A DNA stretch of 40,766 nt from Nitrosopumilus sp. LS_AOA. Lineage in GTDB: Archaea > Thermoproteota > Nitrososphaeria > Nitrososphaerales > Nitrosopumilaceae. The stretch spans positions 1-40,766 of the forward strand of contig LFLC01000034.1 of assembly GCA_001543015.1 (NCBI GenBank), written 5' to 3'. The position numbers were made by a program, and so were the translations under genes. Under the pieces are notes generated by a model. The model was not told the origin of the DNA and made no database searches. It was given only the letters and a program-made list of their open reading frames with translations. Positions 9,701-24,700 of the stretch are shown one piece after another. Position 1 is the stretch's first letter. Each line of letters opens with the position of its first letter.

Positions 9701-12700
9701 GATGATGACATCAGTACTACTCCTACTTCAACTGTAACTGACTTGTCAAACGGTCAATCATATGACTTTAGAGTTTCAACAATAACATCTGTTGGCACAA
9801 GTATTTCGTCTGATGTTGTAGATGCAACACCTGTAACAACTCCTGACGCTCCAACTAATCTATCTGCAACTGCAGGTAACACTGAAGTCTCACTTACCTG
9901 GACTACACCTGTAATTACTGGCGGTTCTGATATTACTGATTATCTTGTAGAGCATAGTACTGACGGTTCTACTTGGACTACTTTTGATGATGACATCAGC
10001 ACTGAAACCTCTGCAACTGTAACTGACTTGTCAAACGGTCAATCATACTCCTTTAGAGTTTCAGCAATTAATGAAGTAGGTACTGGCACTTCATCCCTTG
10101 TTGTAGATGCAACACCTGCTACAACTCCTGAGGCTCCAACTAATCTTGTTACAGTACATGGCAACACTCAGGTAACTCTCTCTTGGACTGCACCTGTAAT
10201 CACCGGCGGTTCCCCAATCACTGATTACCTTGTAGAGTTCAACGATGGTTCTGGTTGGGAAACATTTGCAGATGGCACAAGCCCATTAACTACTGCAACT
10301 GTAACTGATCTAACGAACGGTCAATCATATTCATTTAGAGTTTCAGCAATTAATGAAGTAGGTACTGGCACTTCATCCCTTGTTGTAGATGCAACACCTG
10401 CAACAACCCCTGATGCTCCAACTAATCTATCTGCAACTGCAGGTAATACTGAAGTCTCACTTTCTTGGACTGCTCCATCTGATGGCGGTTCAACAATCAC
10501 TGATTACCTTGTAGAGTTCAACGATGGTTCTGGTTGGGAAACATTTGCAGATGGCACAAGCCCATTAACTACTGCAACTGTAACTGGTCTAACAAACGGT
10601 CAACAATACTCCTTTAGAGTTTCAGCAATTAATGCAATTGGTACTGGTTCTACATCTCTTGTTGAAATTATAACCCCTGCAACAACTTCTACTAAACCTT
10701 TACAATTATCTGCAACTCCTGGTGATGGTAAAGTCTCCCTTACTTGGGTTGCACCAACAAACAATGGAGGTGCAACAATTACTGACTATCTTGTAGAATA
10801 CAGTACTAATGAAATCGATTGGACTATCTTTGATGATGGTACTAGTACTACTCCTACTGCAACCGTAACTGACTTGTCAAATGGCCAATCATACTCCTTT
10901 AGAGTTTCAGCAATTAATGAAGTTGGTACTGGTACTCCTTCTGATACTGTAACTGCAACACCTGCTACAACATCTGAGGCTCCAACTGGTTTAACTGCTA
11001 CATCTGTATCTTCTACAGCAATTGATCTTTCATGGACTGCACCTCTTGACACTGGTGGTGAACTAATTATTGGTTACCAAATTGAAAGACAAACTGGTAC
11101 TGGTGTATTTGAAATAATTGTATCTGATACTGAAACTACTGATACTGCATACAGTGATTCTGAATTAACTGCGGGAACTAGCTATACTTACAGAGTGGCA
11201 GCTATAACTACAACTGGCACTGGTGCTGTTTCTGGTACTGCTGGTGCCACCACCTTTGATTTACCTACTATTCCAACTAATCTAACTGCTGTCGGTGCTA
11301 ACACTGAAGTTACATTAACTTGGACTGCTCCATCTGATGGCGGTTCAACAATCACTGATTACCTTGTAGAGTTCAACGATGGTTCTGGTTGGGAAACATT
11401 TGCAGATGGCACAAGCCCATTAACTACTGCAACTGTTACTGGTCTATTAAACGGCCAATCATACGACTTTAGAGTTTCTGCTGTAAATGCAATTGGCACA
11501 GGACCAACATCAAATATTGCAACTGCTACTCCTTCATTATCTGTTACAATCATTCATCAAATTTCTCAATCATCTGATGATGCAGAAGAAAGTTTGATTG
11601 GTAATCAAAATAACAAAGAATTAGTATGTCATAATGGTCACACCATTTCAATTTCTGAAAACGCATTATCTGCACATCTAAATCATGGAGATACACTTGG
11701 TGCATGTGATGGCAGTGATACTGCTGGTCGAGTGAATCTTGATAGTAGTGATTTGGATCTAGATCAAGAGGATTATGTTGGTGTAAGATTTAATGGATTA
11801 AACATTCCATCAGGTTCTACAATATCAAATGCATATGTTGAATTTACTTCTGAAGACAATGAATCAGGTTCATCATCTGTTACTATTTATGGTCATGATG
11901 TTGATGATGCCCCAACATTCACTGAAGATGATAATAATATTTCCTCAAGAGTTTCAACTAGTGCAACTATTTCTTGGATAATTCCTACTTGGTCTGAAGA
12001 TGAAGTGGGCCCTGATACACAAACTCCTGACATTACAACAATACTTCAAGAACTTATTGATAGACCTGGTTGGCAATCTGGAAATTCATTTGTTTTGATT
12101 TTTGAAGAAGTTAATCATAACAATGACCGAGATGCATATTCTTATGATCAATCTCCAATACAATCTCCAAAATTATACATTACATTTGATTTCCCACAAA
12201 ATGTTCCAGACACTCCTGAAAATCTAACTGCAACTGCTGGTGATGGAGAAGTTTCTCTCTCATGGGATGCCCCATCTAACAATGGCGGTGCACTGATTAC
12301 TGACTATCTTGTAGAATACAAGTTATCAACTGAACCCACAGTTTGGACTCCATTCCCACATGGCGATGCTAGTACCACTGAAACAGTCACTGGTCTCATA
12401 AACGGACTATCCTATGACTTTAGAGTTTCTGCAGTAAACTCTGTTGGCACAAGTGATCCATCTGATGTTGTATCTGAAACTCCTATAGGCGTACTTGGTC
12501 CTCCAACTAATCTAATTGGTACAAGAGGTAATGCTGAAGTCTCTCTCTCTTGGACTGCTCCTCCTAGCGGCAGTTCCCCAATTACTGATTATCTTGTAGA
12601 GGTCAATGATGGTTCTGGTTGGGACCCATTTGTAGATGATGTTAGTACTGATACTTTTGCAACTGTTACTGGTCTAACAAATGGACAATCATACGACTTT

Positions 12701-15700
12701 AGAGTTTCAGCAATTAATGCAATTGGAACTAGTGCTCCATCAAATATTGTAACTGTAATTCCTGCTACTGTTCCTGATGCTCCTACTGATCCTGTTGCAA
12801 CCGCTGGCAATGCTGAAGCATTCTTCTCATGGACTGCTCCTACTGGTTCTGCAACTGGCGGTTCCCCAATCATTGATTATATTGTAGAGTATAGTTCTGA
12901 TTCTGGTTCTTCTTGGATTACTTTCCCTGATGGTTTTAGTACTGATACTTTTGCAACTGTAACTGGTTTGAATAATGGTATTGAATATCAATTTAGAGTA
13001 TCTGCAGTTAATGATGTTGGCACTGGTGCATCATCTATTCCTGTTGTACTTACTCCTGCTACTGTTCCTGATGAACCAACTGATTTGGATCCAACTCCTG
13101 GTAACACAGAAGTTGACCTAACTTGGGTTGCTCCCGTAAACAATGGCGGTTCTCCAATCACTGATTACCTTATCGAGTATATTGTTGATGGAGTGAACTG
13201 GATTCCATTTGATGATGGACCTCCAAGTACTACAACTTCTGCAACTGTAACTGGTCTAACAAATGGAGTTCTAACTGGATTTAGAGTATTTGCAGTTAAT
13301 GCAATTGGTACAAGTCTATTACCATCTAATGTTGTAACTGCAACTCCTGCTACTGTTCCTGACGCTCCAACTAATTTAGCCGCTACTCCTCTTGATTCCC
13401 AAGTACTGTTAACATGGACTGCTCCTACTGGTACTGGAACTGGCGGTTCACCAATAACTCAATATGTTGTTGATTATTCTACTGATAACTTTGCAACATT
13501 TACTTCTGTAATCAGTGCCAACATTGCATTTACTGTTAGTCCTCTTAACAATGGACAAGAATATCAGTTTAGAGTATTTGCTGAAAATGCTGTTGGTCTA
13601 AGTGAAGAACCATCTGATACTGCAATTGCAACCCCTGTTGGATTTTATGATGCTCCTGAAAATCTAGTTGCTACAAGAGGCAATGCAGAAGTCTCACTTG
13701 TTTGGGATGCACCAACTAACAATGCAGGTTTACCGCTACTTGATTATCTTGTAGAATACAAATTAACATCTGAGCCAACAATTTGGACTACTTTCCCACA
13801 TGGTACTACTACTCCTGCCACCATTGTAACTGGTCTAACAAATGGATTATCATATGACTTTAGAGTATCTGCAATTAATGCACTTGGAACTGGTGCCTCA
13901 TCTACTGTTGCAACTGCAACTCCAGCTACTTTACCTGATAAACCAATAGGTCTAGACACCACCTTTGGAAATAGACAAGTCTCCCTTACTTGGACTGCTC
14001 CATCTGATGGCGGTTCCCCAATCATTGATTATGTTATAGAATACAAGTTAACATCTGAGCCAACAGTTTGGACTATATTTGCAGATGGTACTAGTGCTGC
14101 AACTACTGCAACTGTCACTGGTCTAACAAACGGACAACCTTATGACTTTAGAGTATCTGCAACTAATGATGTCGGAACTGGTCCTGTATCTGCCACTGTT
14201 ACTGATACACCATTTACAGTTCCTGATGCTCCAACAAATCTTAGTGTAGAACTTCAAAGCGGCCAAGTAAATCTTGAATGGGTTGCTCCAACAGATGACG
14301 GTGGTTCTCCTGTCATTGATTATCTTGTAGAGTATAGTATTGATGGCACCTTCTGGTTTTTGATTATTGATTTTGTTGACCCAGCAACTACAACTGCACT
14401 TACTATAGATGATCTTATCAATGGCCAAGAATACTTTTTCCGTGTATTAGCTGTTAATGCAATTGGAAATAGTCTTCCATCTGGATTTGTTGGAACAGTA
14501 CCTGCAGGACCACCTGATGCCCCAACTGGGTTAATTACAACTCCTGGTAATTCTCAAGTCTCACTTGTCTGGAATGCACCACTTGATGATGGTGGCGCAC
14601 CACTACTTGATTATCTTGTAGAGTATAGTGCTGATTCTGGTACCACTTGGATTACGTTTGATTTTACTGGTGGTTTAACTACTACTACTACTATTGCTGG
14701 TCTAACAAACGGTGTTGATTACTCCTTTAGAGTGTCTACAATTAACGAAGTTGGTGCTGGTGACTCATCTACTGTTGTAAATGCAACTCCAGTTACAATT
14801 CTTGGTGTACCAACTAACCCTGCTGCATTACGTGGTAACACCCAGGTAATTCTTTCATGGACTGCACCAATAAACGACAGTGGCTTACCAATTACTGATT
14901 ACATTATAGAATCTAGTACTGATGGTGTCATTTGGATTACATTTGCTGATGGTACAAGTACTGCAACTTCTGCAACTGTTGACAACTTGACTAATGGTGT
15001 TACATATCAATTCCGAGTATCAGCTGTTAACGCGGTCGGTACCGGTGCCACATCAAATATTGTATCTGCAATTCCTTCTACTACCCCTGATGTACCACTT
15101 GCATTATCTACAGTACCTGGAAATGCCTTTGCTACACTTACTTGGTCTACCCCTATTTTTGATGGCGGAAATGTAATTACTGATTATGTTCTCGAGTATA
15201 GTGCTGATTCTGGTGCTACTTGGATTATATTTAATGATGGCACTAGCACTGCACTTTCAGCTACTGTATCTAGTCTAACAAACGGTGTTGATTACTCCTT
15301 TAGAGTATCTGGTGCTAACGTAATTGGTACTGGTCCACCATCTAATGAAGCCAGTGCAATTCCAATTGATTTATCCGTACCTCCTTCTGGACTTACTGCC
15401 ATTACTGTTTCATCTACTCAAATAGATCTTAATTGGATTGCACCTGCAAGTACTGGTGTTGTAACTGGTTATCAAATTGAAAGACAAACTGGTACTGGCT
15501 CATTTACAATAATTGCATCTGATACTGGATCTACTAATACTACGTATATTGATTCTAGTTTAATTGCCGGTACTGATTACACTTATAGAGTTTCAGCAAT
15601 TATTTCTACTGCTGGTGCTGCTTCTGGTACTGCTAGTGCAACCACATTTAATTTTGCAAATGCCCCAACTAATTTAACATCTGATGCTGGAATTTCTCTA

Positions 15701-18700
15701 GTATCTCTGTACTGGACTGTCTCCTCTGATGATGGCGGTTCACCAATTACTGATTATATTGTAGAATATAGTGATGATTCTGGTACTACATGGAATACAT
15801 TTGATGATGGTCTTAGCACTACAACTACTGCAATTGTAACTGGTCTAACAAACGATGTATCTTATTCATTTAGAGTTTCAGCAGTAAACTCTGTTGGCAC
15901 TGGAACTGCATCCGTTATTGCAACTGGAACCCCAATTACAGTTCCTGATGCCCCAACTGGATTAACTACAATATCTAACAATACTTTTGTTACATTATCT
16001 TGGACTGCACCAACTGATGACGGCGGTTCTTCAATCACTGATTATATTGTAGAGTATAGTATTGATGGAACTAACTGGACCACATTTGATGATGGCACAA
16101 GTACTGCAACTACTGCCACTGTAACTAATTTGATAAATGGACAACAATACAACTTTAGAGTTTCTGCAGTAAACTCTGTTGGTACCGGAGATACATCTAC
16201 TCCTGCAACTACAACACCTGCAACAACATCTGATGCCCCAACTGATCTTATTGCCGTTCCTGAGGATACTTTTGTTACACTCTCCTCCTGGACTGCACCA
16301 ACTGATGACGGCGGTTCTTCAATCACTGATTATATTGTAGAGTATAGTATTGATGGAACTAACTGGACCACATTTGATGATGGCACAAGTACTGCAACTA
16401 CTGCCACTGTAACTAATTTGATAAATGGACAACAATACAACTTTAGAGTTTCTGCAGTAAACTCTGTTGGCACTGGCACTCCTTCTGACACTGCAACTGT
16501 AACTCCGGCCACACTCTCTTCAGCTCCATTTGGATTGTTAACTGCCGTACTTTCTGGCACTGCAATTGATTTATCGTGGACTGCACCAACTGACACTGGC
16601 GGTGCAGTAATCACTGGATATAAAATTGAAAGACAAACTGGATCTAATGCATTTGTAACAATTACTGCAAATACTGGATCTACTAGTACTGCATATGGTG
16701 ATTCTGGATTATCTCCTGGCATAACTTACACTTATAGAGTTTCAACTGTAACTGCTGCAGGTACTAGTGACTCTACTGGTGCCACTGCAACCACATTTAC
16801 TTTGCCTAGTTCCCCAATTACTTTAACTGCCACACCCGATGATGCTATTACATCTCTTTTCTGGTCTGCACCATTAAGTGACGGCGGTTCCCCAATTACT
16901 GATTATCGTGTAGAATACAATGATGGTACTGGCTGGGTTGTATTTGATGATGGTGTTGGTTTGAATACTACAACTGTTGTAACTGGTCTAACAAATGGAG
17001 TAGAATATGTATTCCAAGTACTTGCAATGAACTCTGTTGGTACTGGCCCTGCATCAAACATTGTACCTGCAACACCCTCTGGAGTACCAGATACCCCATC
17101 TGGATTGATTCCAATCTTGGGTAATACTCAGGTCTCTCTCACATGGGGTACTCCATCTAACAATGGTGCTTCTATCTCCAATTATCTTGTAGAATTCAAT
17201 GCTGGTTCTGAATGGATTTCGTTCCCTGAAACTATTTCATTGACTTCTGTAACAGTTGATAATCTGTCAAACGGTATATCTTACTCCTTTAGAGTTTCTG
17301 CTGAAAATGCTGTTGGCACAAGTCCTGTATCTGCTGATGTAACTGCAACACCTGCTACTACTCCTGGTATCCCAACTGGTTTATCTGCAATTCCTGATAA
17401 CAAACAGGTCTCACTTTCATGGGTTGCTCCATCTGATGGCGGTTCCACAATCACTGATTATCTTGTAGAATACAGTGATGACGATGGTGTAACTTGGAAT
17501 ATCTTTAATGATGGCACAAGTTCTAGTACATTTACAATTGTTACTGATTTGAACAATGGTAAGGAATACCAATTTAGAGTTTCAGCAATAAACTCTATTG
17601 CACCTGGTTCACTATCTGCTATTGTTAATACAATTCCAATTACTGTTGCTGCATCTCCAACTGGATTAACTGCAACTACTGTTTCATCATTACAAATTAG
17701 TCTTGTATGGAATGCCCCAAGTGGAACAGGCGGTTCCCCAATCATTGGTTATCTAATTGAACGATATGATGACACTCTCAGCAAATTTGTTACACTTGTG
17801 GCTGATACTGGTAATACATCTACATCTTATAGTGACACTGGATTGGATCCTGGAGTTAACTATCAATATCGTGTATCTGTAAATACTGATGCTGGTACAG
17901 GTGATCCATCTGGTAAATCTAGTGCTACAACACTTAGTATTCCATCTGCTCCAACTAATTTGACTGTCACCCCTGGTGATTCTCAAGTACTGTTAACATG
18001 GACTGCTTCTACTGGCGGCGGTGTTTCAATTGATGATTATGTTATCGAGTATAGTTTAGACTCTGGTTCAAATTGGAATACGTTTGATGATGGTGTTAGT
18101 ACTTCAACTACTGAAACAGTTACTGGTCTAGCCAACGGACAAGAGTATCAGTTTAGAGTTTATTCTGTTAACTCTGTAGGTAATAGTCTTACATCTAGTG
18201 TTGAAACTGAAACACCATTTGCTCTTCCAGACGCTATTACTAATCTTGTAGCTGCCCGTGGTCCTGCTGATGCTAAATTAACATGGACTGCTCCTGCTGA
18301 TAATGGACGTCCAATTACTGACTATGTTGTTGAGATTAGTAATGACGATGGTGTTACATGGGTAGTTTATGATGATGGCGTTACTACTGATCCATCTGCA
18401 GTCGTATTGGAATTAGTTCCAGGACAAACAACTCAATTTAGAGTATATGTTATTAATTTGGCTGGAACTGGACCTGTTTCAAATATTGCTTCTGCAACAC
18501 CTGCAATTGTACCAGATCCTCCAACAGGATTGATTGCTATACTTGACACTGAAACTTCTACTAGTGCTACTGTTGTATTGACTTGGAGTCCTCCATCATC
18601 TGATGGTGGTGCTGCTATCACTCAGTATATTATTGAGATTTCAGATGATAACTTTTTGACAAAACAAAATATACTTCACTCTGGAACTAGTTTTACAATA

Positions 18701-21700
18701 ACTGATCTTCTAAACGGTGTTGATTATTCATTTAGATTAAAATCTCTAAACTCTATTGGTACAAGTGAACCTTCTGTATCCGTATCTGTATCTGTATTTG
18801 ATAAACCTACATTTGATGCTAAAATTATTGCAACTCCTGGAGATTCCAGTGCCATCTTAAAATGGGATGTTGTTGCCGATGATAATGGAAGTGAAATCAC
18901 TGAATACAGTGTTATTAGAAGAACAGTTGATACAACTGATGCTGATGGTGATGGATTAGACGACATTATTATGACGCCTCTTCCGCAATCTCAACTTGTT
19001 TATGATACAGAAAATATTGCAACGGTAACTTCCATTACTGTTATTAATTTAACAAATGATGAAACGTATGTCTTTGAAGTTGCTCCTGTAAATGCTGCTG
19101 GTCCAGCAACATCTACAAACGCTGTTGTTGTAATTCCACACAGTGCAGCTGAGGATGAAAACGTAGAGTTTGTAGAGAATCCTGATATCTCTGCAGAGCA
19201 AGAGGCTGCACAAGAAGATAAAGGAAGGGAAGGCGATTACATTCCACCTTCTTCTAGTCTTGTAAATGGAACGGACTTTGATTTCTTTGATACCTCTTAT
19301 AATCAGAATATCATTTATGCTGATTTAGTAACTGATGATGAATTAAACAATCCTGCAACTTTGGCAACAGCATATGGTCTCCCAGAGTATTCCCCTCCTG
19401 AGGAATTAGGAGAAGATCAAGTGTGGGCTGTACCTCCTGCAATTATAGAATTAGAGGAAACTGGTTTCCAAACAATTGTAACTATAAGTCCTGCTAATGC
19501 CCCAACTAGTTTATCAGCTACTTCTGGACAACCAAATCAAATTCCCCTCTCATGGGTTGCTCCATCTGATGATGGCAGTTCTACAGTAACTGGTTATCTT
19601 GTAGAATACCTCTTTGACGAAACTTGGTATAGTGTTGATCAGACTATTAGTTCTACAAATTTAACTTTCCCTGATTCTATTAATGGACAACAATACTCCT
19701 TTAGAGTTTATGCCATTAATGGTGCAGGTATTGGAACTGTATCTTCAACTGTAGTTGCAACATCTTTTGATGTACCAAAAGCCCCTGTTGATGTTACAAC
19801 CGGTTCTGGTAACGCACAAGTTGTAATATTGTGGACTGCTCCATCTGATGGCGGTTCCCCAATCACTGATTATATTGTTGAGACTAGTATGGATTCTGGA
19901 ACCACATGGACTACATATGATGATGGTGTTGGAATTCTTGCTCTTGCAAGTGTAATGGGTCTAACAAACGGTCAGGAAATTTATCTTAGAATATCTGCAG
20001 TTAATGCTGCAGGAACTGGACTTGCATCAAATGCTGTAAGTGAAATCCCTGCAACTATATCTGATAGACCAAGCGGATTAATTCTTACTGTTGTTTCATC
20101 TTCCCAGATTGATATTTCTTGGAATGCTCCTGGTGATACCGGCGGTTCTTCAATTATTGGTTATAAAATTGATAGAAGCATATCTTCTGGACCGTTTACC
20201 ACTATTGTGGATAACACAAACAGTATTTCTACTAATTATAGTGACGCTAATCTATTTGCAGGAGTTGATTATTCTTACAAACTATATGCAATAACTACTG
20301 CTGGAACTAGTGATTCATCTGGTATTGCACAAACAACAACATTTGATGTTCCACAATCTCCTACATCTCTTAGTATCGGTGCTACCAGCTCTTCATTAAA
20401 TTTGATATGGCTTGAACCTGATAATGACGGTGGTACCCCAATTACTGGATATCAAATTGAACGTAAAGTAGTTGGTGGTGAATTTGAAATATTGATATCT
20501 AATACTGGCAGTACTACTACTGTCTATGATGACACTGGTTTGACTAGTGATACTACATACACTTACCAAGTTTCAGCTATCAATGCTGTTGGTACAAGTA
20601 GTTCATCTGATACCGAATTTGAAACAACTTTGGGTTCACCTAGTGCCCCTCTTGGATTAGAAGCAACTGCAGGTAAGGATAAAGTACAACTTGTTTGGGG
20701 AACTCCATTTAGTGATGGTGGTGAAGATGTCATTGATTATATTGTACAGTATAAGATAAAGACTGCCGCTAGTTGGAGTACCTTTAATGATGGTGTTGGA
20801 ATTGATCTTATTGCACTTGTGACCCCGCTTACAAATAATGTGGAATATTCATTTAGGGTTCTTGCTGTTAACTCTATTGGAACTGGTGTTGCATCTGCAA
20901 TAATAGATGCAAAACCCTCAATCCCCGGTTCTGCAGCAGCTTACAGCATTAGTGAAATTGAAAGTGGACAAGATGTATTTTTACCACATAATGAAGACGA
21001 ATCACTTGATAATGGTGGCAAGATGGTTGGTGTAAAGATTACTCCGACAGAAAAAATGTCCTCTTTCTTTATGACTTCAACATTCCAGAAAGATGCTCCT
21101 ACAGGAATTACCCAAGGTGCTGACATGTATCTTAAATTTGAGTTAGACTTTGTATCTGAAGAAGAAAGTACTGCTACTCTTCCTGGTGCCCCAACAAACC
21201 TATCTGTAATTTCCACTGTATCTACACAAGCCAACCTCTCCTGGACTGCTCCATCTGATGATGGCGGTGCGGATGTAGCCGGATACAAAATAGAGAGAAG
21301 TATTGATGCTGGTTCTTCTTGGTCTGTTATTGATGCTGATACAAAATCTACTAGTACTAGTTATACTGAAGGCGGATTAACAAACGGTCAGACATACTAT
21401 TACAAAGTTTCTGCAATTAACTTGAAAGGAACTGGTACTGCATCTGATACTAGTAATGTTACTCCCCTTGGTACTCCATCTGAACCATTTAACATCACTG
21501 CAGCTCCTGAGGCATCTGGAGAACTAACTCTTACTTGGACTGCTCCACTTGATGATGGCGGTTCTTCAGTAACTGATTATCTAATTCATTATACTACTGA
21601 TCTTCAATTCTGGAATACGTTTGATGATGGCACTAGTGCTGCAACTACTACAACTGTAACTGGTCTAACAAACAATCAGAACTACATATTCCGTATTTTT

Positions 21701-24700
21701 GCAGTCAACTTTGTGGGAACTGCAAACCCATCTGATCTTGTAAGTGGAACTCCATCTATTGTAGTAGATATTCCAAGTTCATTGAGTACTACAGCTATAT
21801 CTGCTGCTGAAATTGATCTTTCATGGGTTGCACCTTCTTCTCCTGGTGGAACAATAACTGGATATCAAATTGAAAGACAGATTGGAACTATTTTTGATAC
21901 TAATTGGATGGTGATTGTATCAGATACTGCTACAACTACAACTGTTTATTCTGATACTGGATTATTTGGTGGTACCACTTATTCTTATAGAGTATCTGCA
22001 ATTACTGATGGTAGTAATGTAGGCACTTCATCTAGTGCTTCTCAGTCTGTTACCTATTCTGTATCTGATGCTCCTACTGGAGTCACTGTTGTTTCATTAC
22101 CTTCAAAGTATGTTCTTTCATGGACTGCTCCATCTGATGATGGTGGTCAAAGCATCTTTGATTATTTCGTACAATCTAGTATTGATGGTGGTACCACGTG
22201 GAAAACATTAATTGATAATGTTGATACAAAGACATCTCTTAGTGTTACCGGTGATGATGCACAAAATGGTGTTACCTACACACTTAGAGTATATGCTGTA
22301 AATCTTATTGGCACAAGTTCTGCATCTCCAACAGTCACTGTGACTCCTTTGACTGTACCAACTGCACCACGAAGCTTGGATGCAACTTCTGTTTCTGGCC
22401 AAGTTACATTATCTTGGGCTGCACCACTTGATGATGGTGGTGCTGCAATTACTGATTATATTGTTAGGTTTAGTGATAATGATGGTTCAACATTTAGTAC
22501 ATTTGCAGATGGTACTAGCACTGCAACTACTGCAACTGTAACTGGTCTTACTGATGATGTACAATACCAATTCAGAATAACTGCTGTAAACTCTGAAGGA
22601 AGTGGACCTGCATCATCTGGTAGAACTGTAACTGTGGGTGTTACAGTTGAAGATGATACTAACGATTTTACATCAATTGAAGTCACATTTTTGTTTGGTG
22701 AAAAATCAGGTTCTGAACATCCAATAATTCCTGAAAATTCTGTAAACACTGCTTTGATATGTCCAGAACCCCAAGTTTACTTTATCACAGATAATAACGA
22801 AACTGTCTTTACTGATATTACTATAACTAGAAGTCCACTTGGTGATATTACTGATTCTTGTGCATATTCTGCAATATTACCCCACTTCTCAACTTATGGT
22901 ATTAGTACAATTGATTCTAAATTTGCTGTTGGTGCTGCAGGTCTTGCAGTAGCAGGAGGCAATGTAGCATTACCCCCAATAATTACTGGCATTGCCATGT
23001 ATTCATTTGGAGCCCCAACACTAAACGAAGATGGACAGTTGGTCTTTACAAAGACAGGTAGCTATCAACCAATAACAGAATATAGTCAAACTTTGCCAAC
23101 TACCACACTCATTGCCGGAGAAACATCCCAGATTGCAGTTCGAATATTTGATTACAATGGACCTGAGGCAGTTGAACATGTTGGATTGTATTTGAATTTG
23201 TTTGGTGTTGAATATCAAACTGAAGATAGTGATACGTATATCCTATATGATGAAGGTGAAGACTTTACATTAGTTGATCCTACTGGATTGTTATCTGATG
23301 TCAGTGTTTCTACAAGAATAGAGGATACTCTGCTTTGGGTAATATTTGATATGACATTTGAACAAACATTGGATACATCTAACATCAACGTTAATGCTTG
23401 GAACTCACATCGTGCAAGAGCTGAACATGTGGCATATGAAATATTGAAAGTCACTGATCTACTTCCTGGAATTGAACAAATTACTGGAAGTGATGTGACA
23501 GGTAGCAAAGTTGATACTAGTTTCTATATTGTAGAATCAGTTACAGATAGTTGTGAGGTATGCTCTTCTCCATTTGAATTAACTTTTATTGATGATGAAA
23601 TTCAATGGACAAATCATGATTCATCGATTAGGACTATAATTAGTGGTGATCAGATATCTGGATTTGATGGATTGTTTAAGAGCAACTTTATCTTCCAAGA
23701 TAATTCTTATTCTACAACAATCGAAAACTCTGATTATTATACAATGTATGATATTCTTGAAGACCAATACCATAGTTCTATGATTGTAGAAGTAAGTGAA
23801 GATCCAATTACTGATGCAAGATTGTTGGAGAGTCCAACAATGCCATACACTCATCGTGCATCAAAAATTACATCTGCATCCACTTCTGGAATGTTTGCTA
23901 TGGATGTTTCAATACCTGACACTCTTAGATTATTTGGTAGTATTTACGATGTTGACACAAGACAAGCTGTATTGTTAGATATTGTAGGGCCTGAAGGCAT
24001 TGTGGCTGGTCTTAAATTGTCATCTAATTCTGATGGATACTTTACTACAATCCAAAATATACCAGATACTTGGGATGATGGTGTTTACACTGTTTCATTT
24101 AATGTTACTGAAAAACACATCACATCAATATACTTTAAACTAGAATCCGGTAAGATTTTACCAATGTTTGTACCTACTACTGATGTTGTTACATTTGCTG
24201 AATCTATTATCGTAACTACTCCTGAATTGATACTTTTGCATGCTGGTTCATTAGGACGTGATGGAAATATGTTGATTGTAGAAGGACATATTGATTCTGG
24301 ATATGGACGTGTTGTAATTTCTATTGAAAACCCAGATGACACTGTAGATGAATATACTGTACTTTTGAATGGCAAACAGAAATACTCTTTGCCATTAATT
24401 CGAACTGAATGGTTATCTGGTGACTATACCGTTACTGTATCTGATGAGAAAACTGACTTTGCCACTAAACAGTTTACGGTATTTGAAGATGAGGAAACAA
24501 AATCCGCACTTGAACATGAATTTGAATCTGTTAAAGCAGATGGATTAGTTGTTATCAATAATATTAATACTGAAGTTATTTTGCTTGCAGATGATTACTT
24601 TGAGCAAATAGACACATTTACTGCAGAATCCGTGTTTGGTAGTCTACACATAACTCGACCTGATACAAAGATTTCTCAAAGTACACTTGAAATGTCTGGA

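Larger units (their letters stand above)
4650..22635 (+). repeat. Array of about 53 fibronectin type III domains
   Basis: Counting the conserved B-strand (V-L-SWTAP) gives 53 domains: 5 before the first DNRLRE-like module, 14 between the two modules, 24 up to the acidic linker near 19135, 5 up to the second linker near 20930, and 5 after it. The usual domain is about 90-96 residues. A minority subtype (GLTATSVSSTAIDLSW with GYQIERQTG and YTYRVSAI) recurs at intervals, near 10980, 15380, 16520, 17650, 20080, 20360 and 21780. Older domain types are therefore dispersed through the array. Counts were made by eye and could be off by one or two. Confidence 0.9.

Noticed and set aside
20941-21288. 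Antisense frames inside the giant gene
   Set aside because: Many minus-strand frames arise from the biased codon use of the FnIII repeats; none has recognisable protein features.
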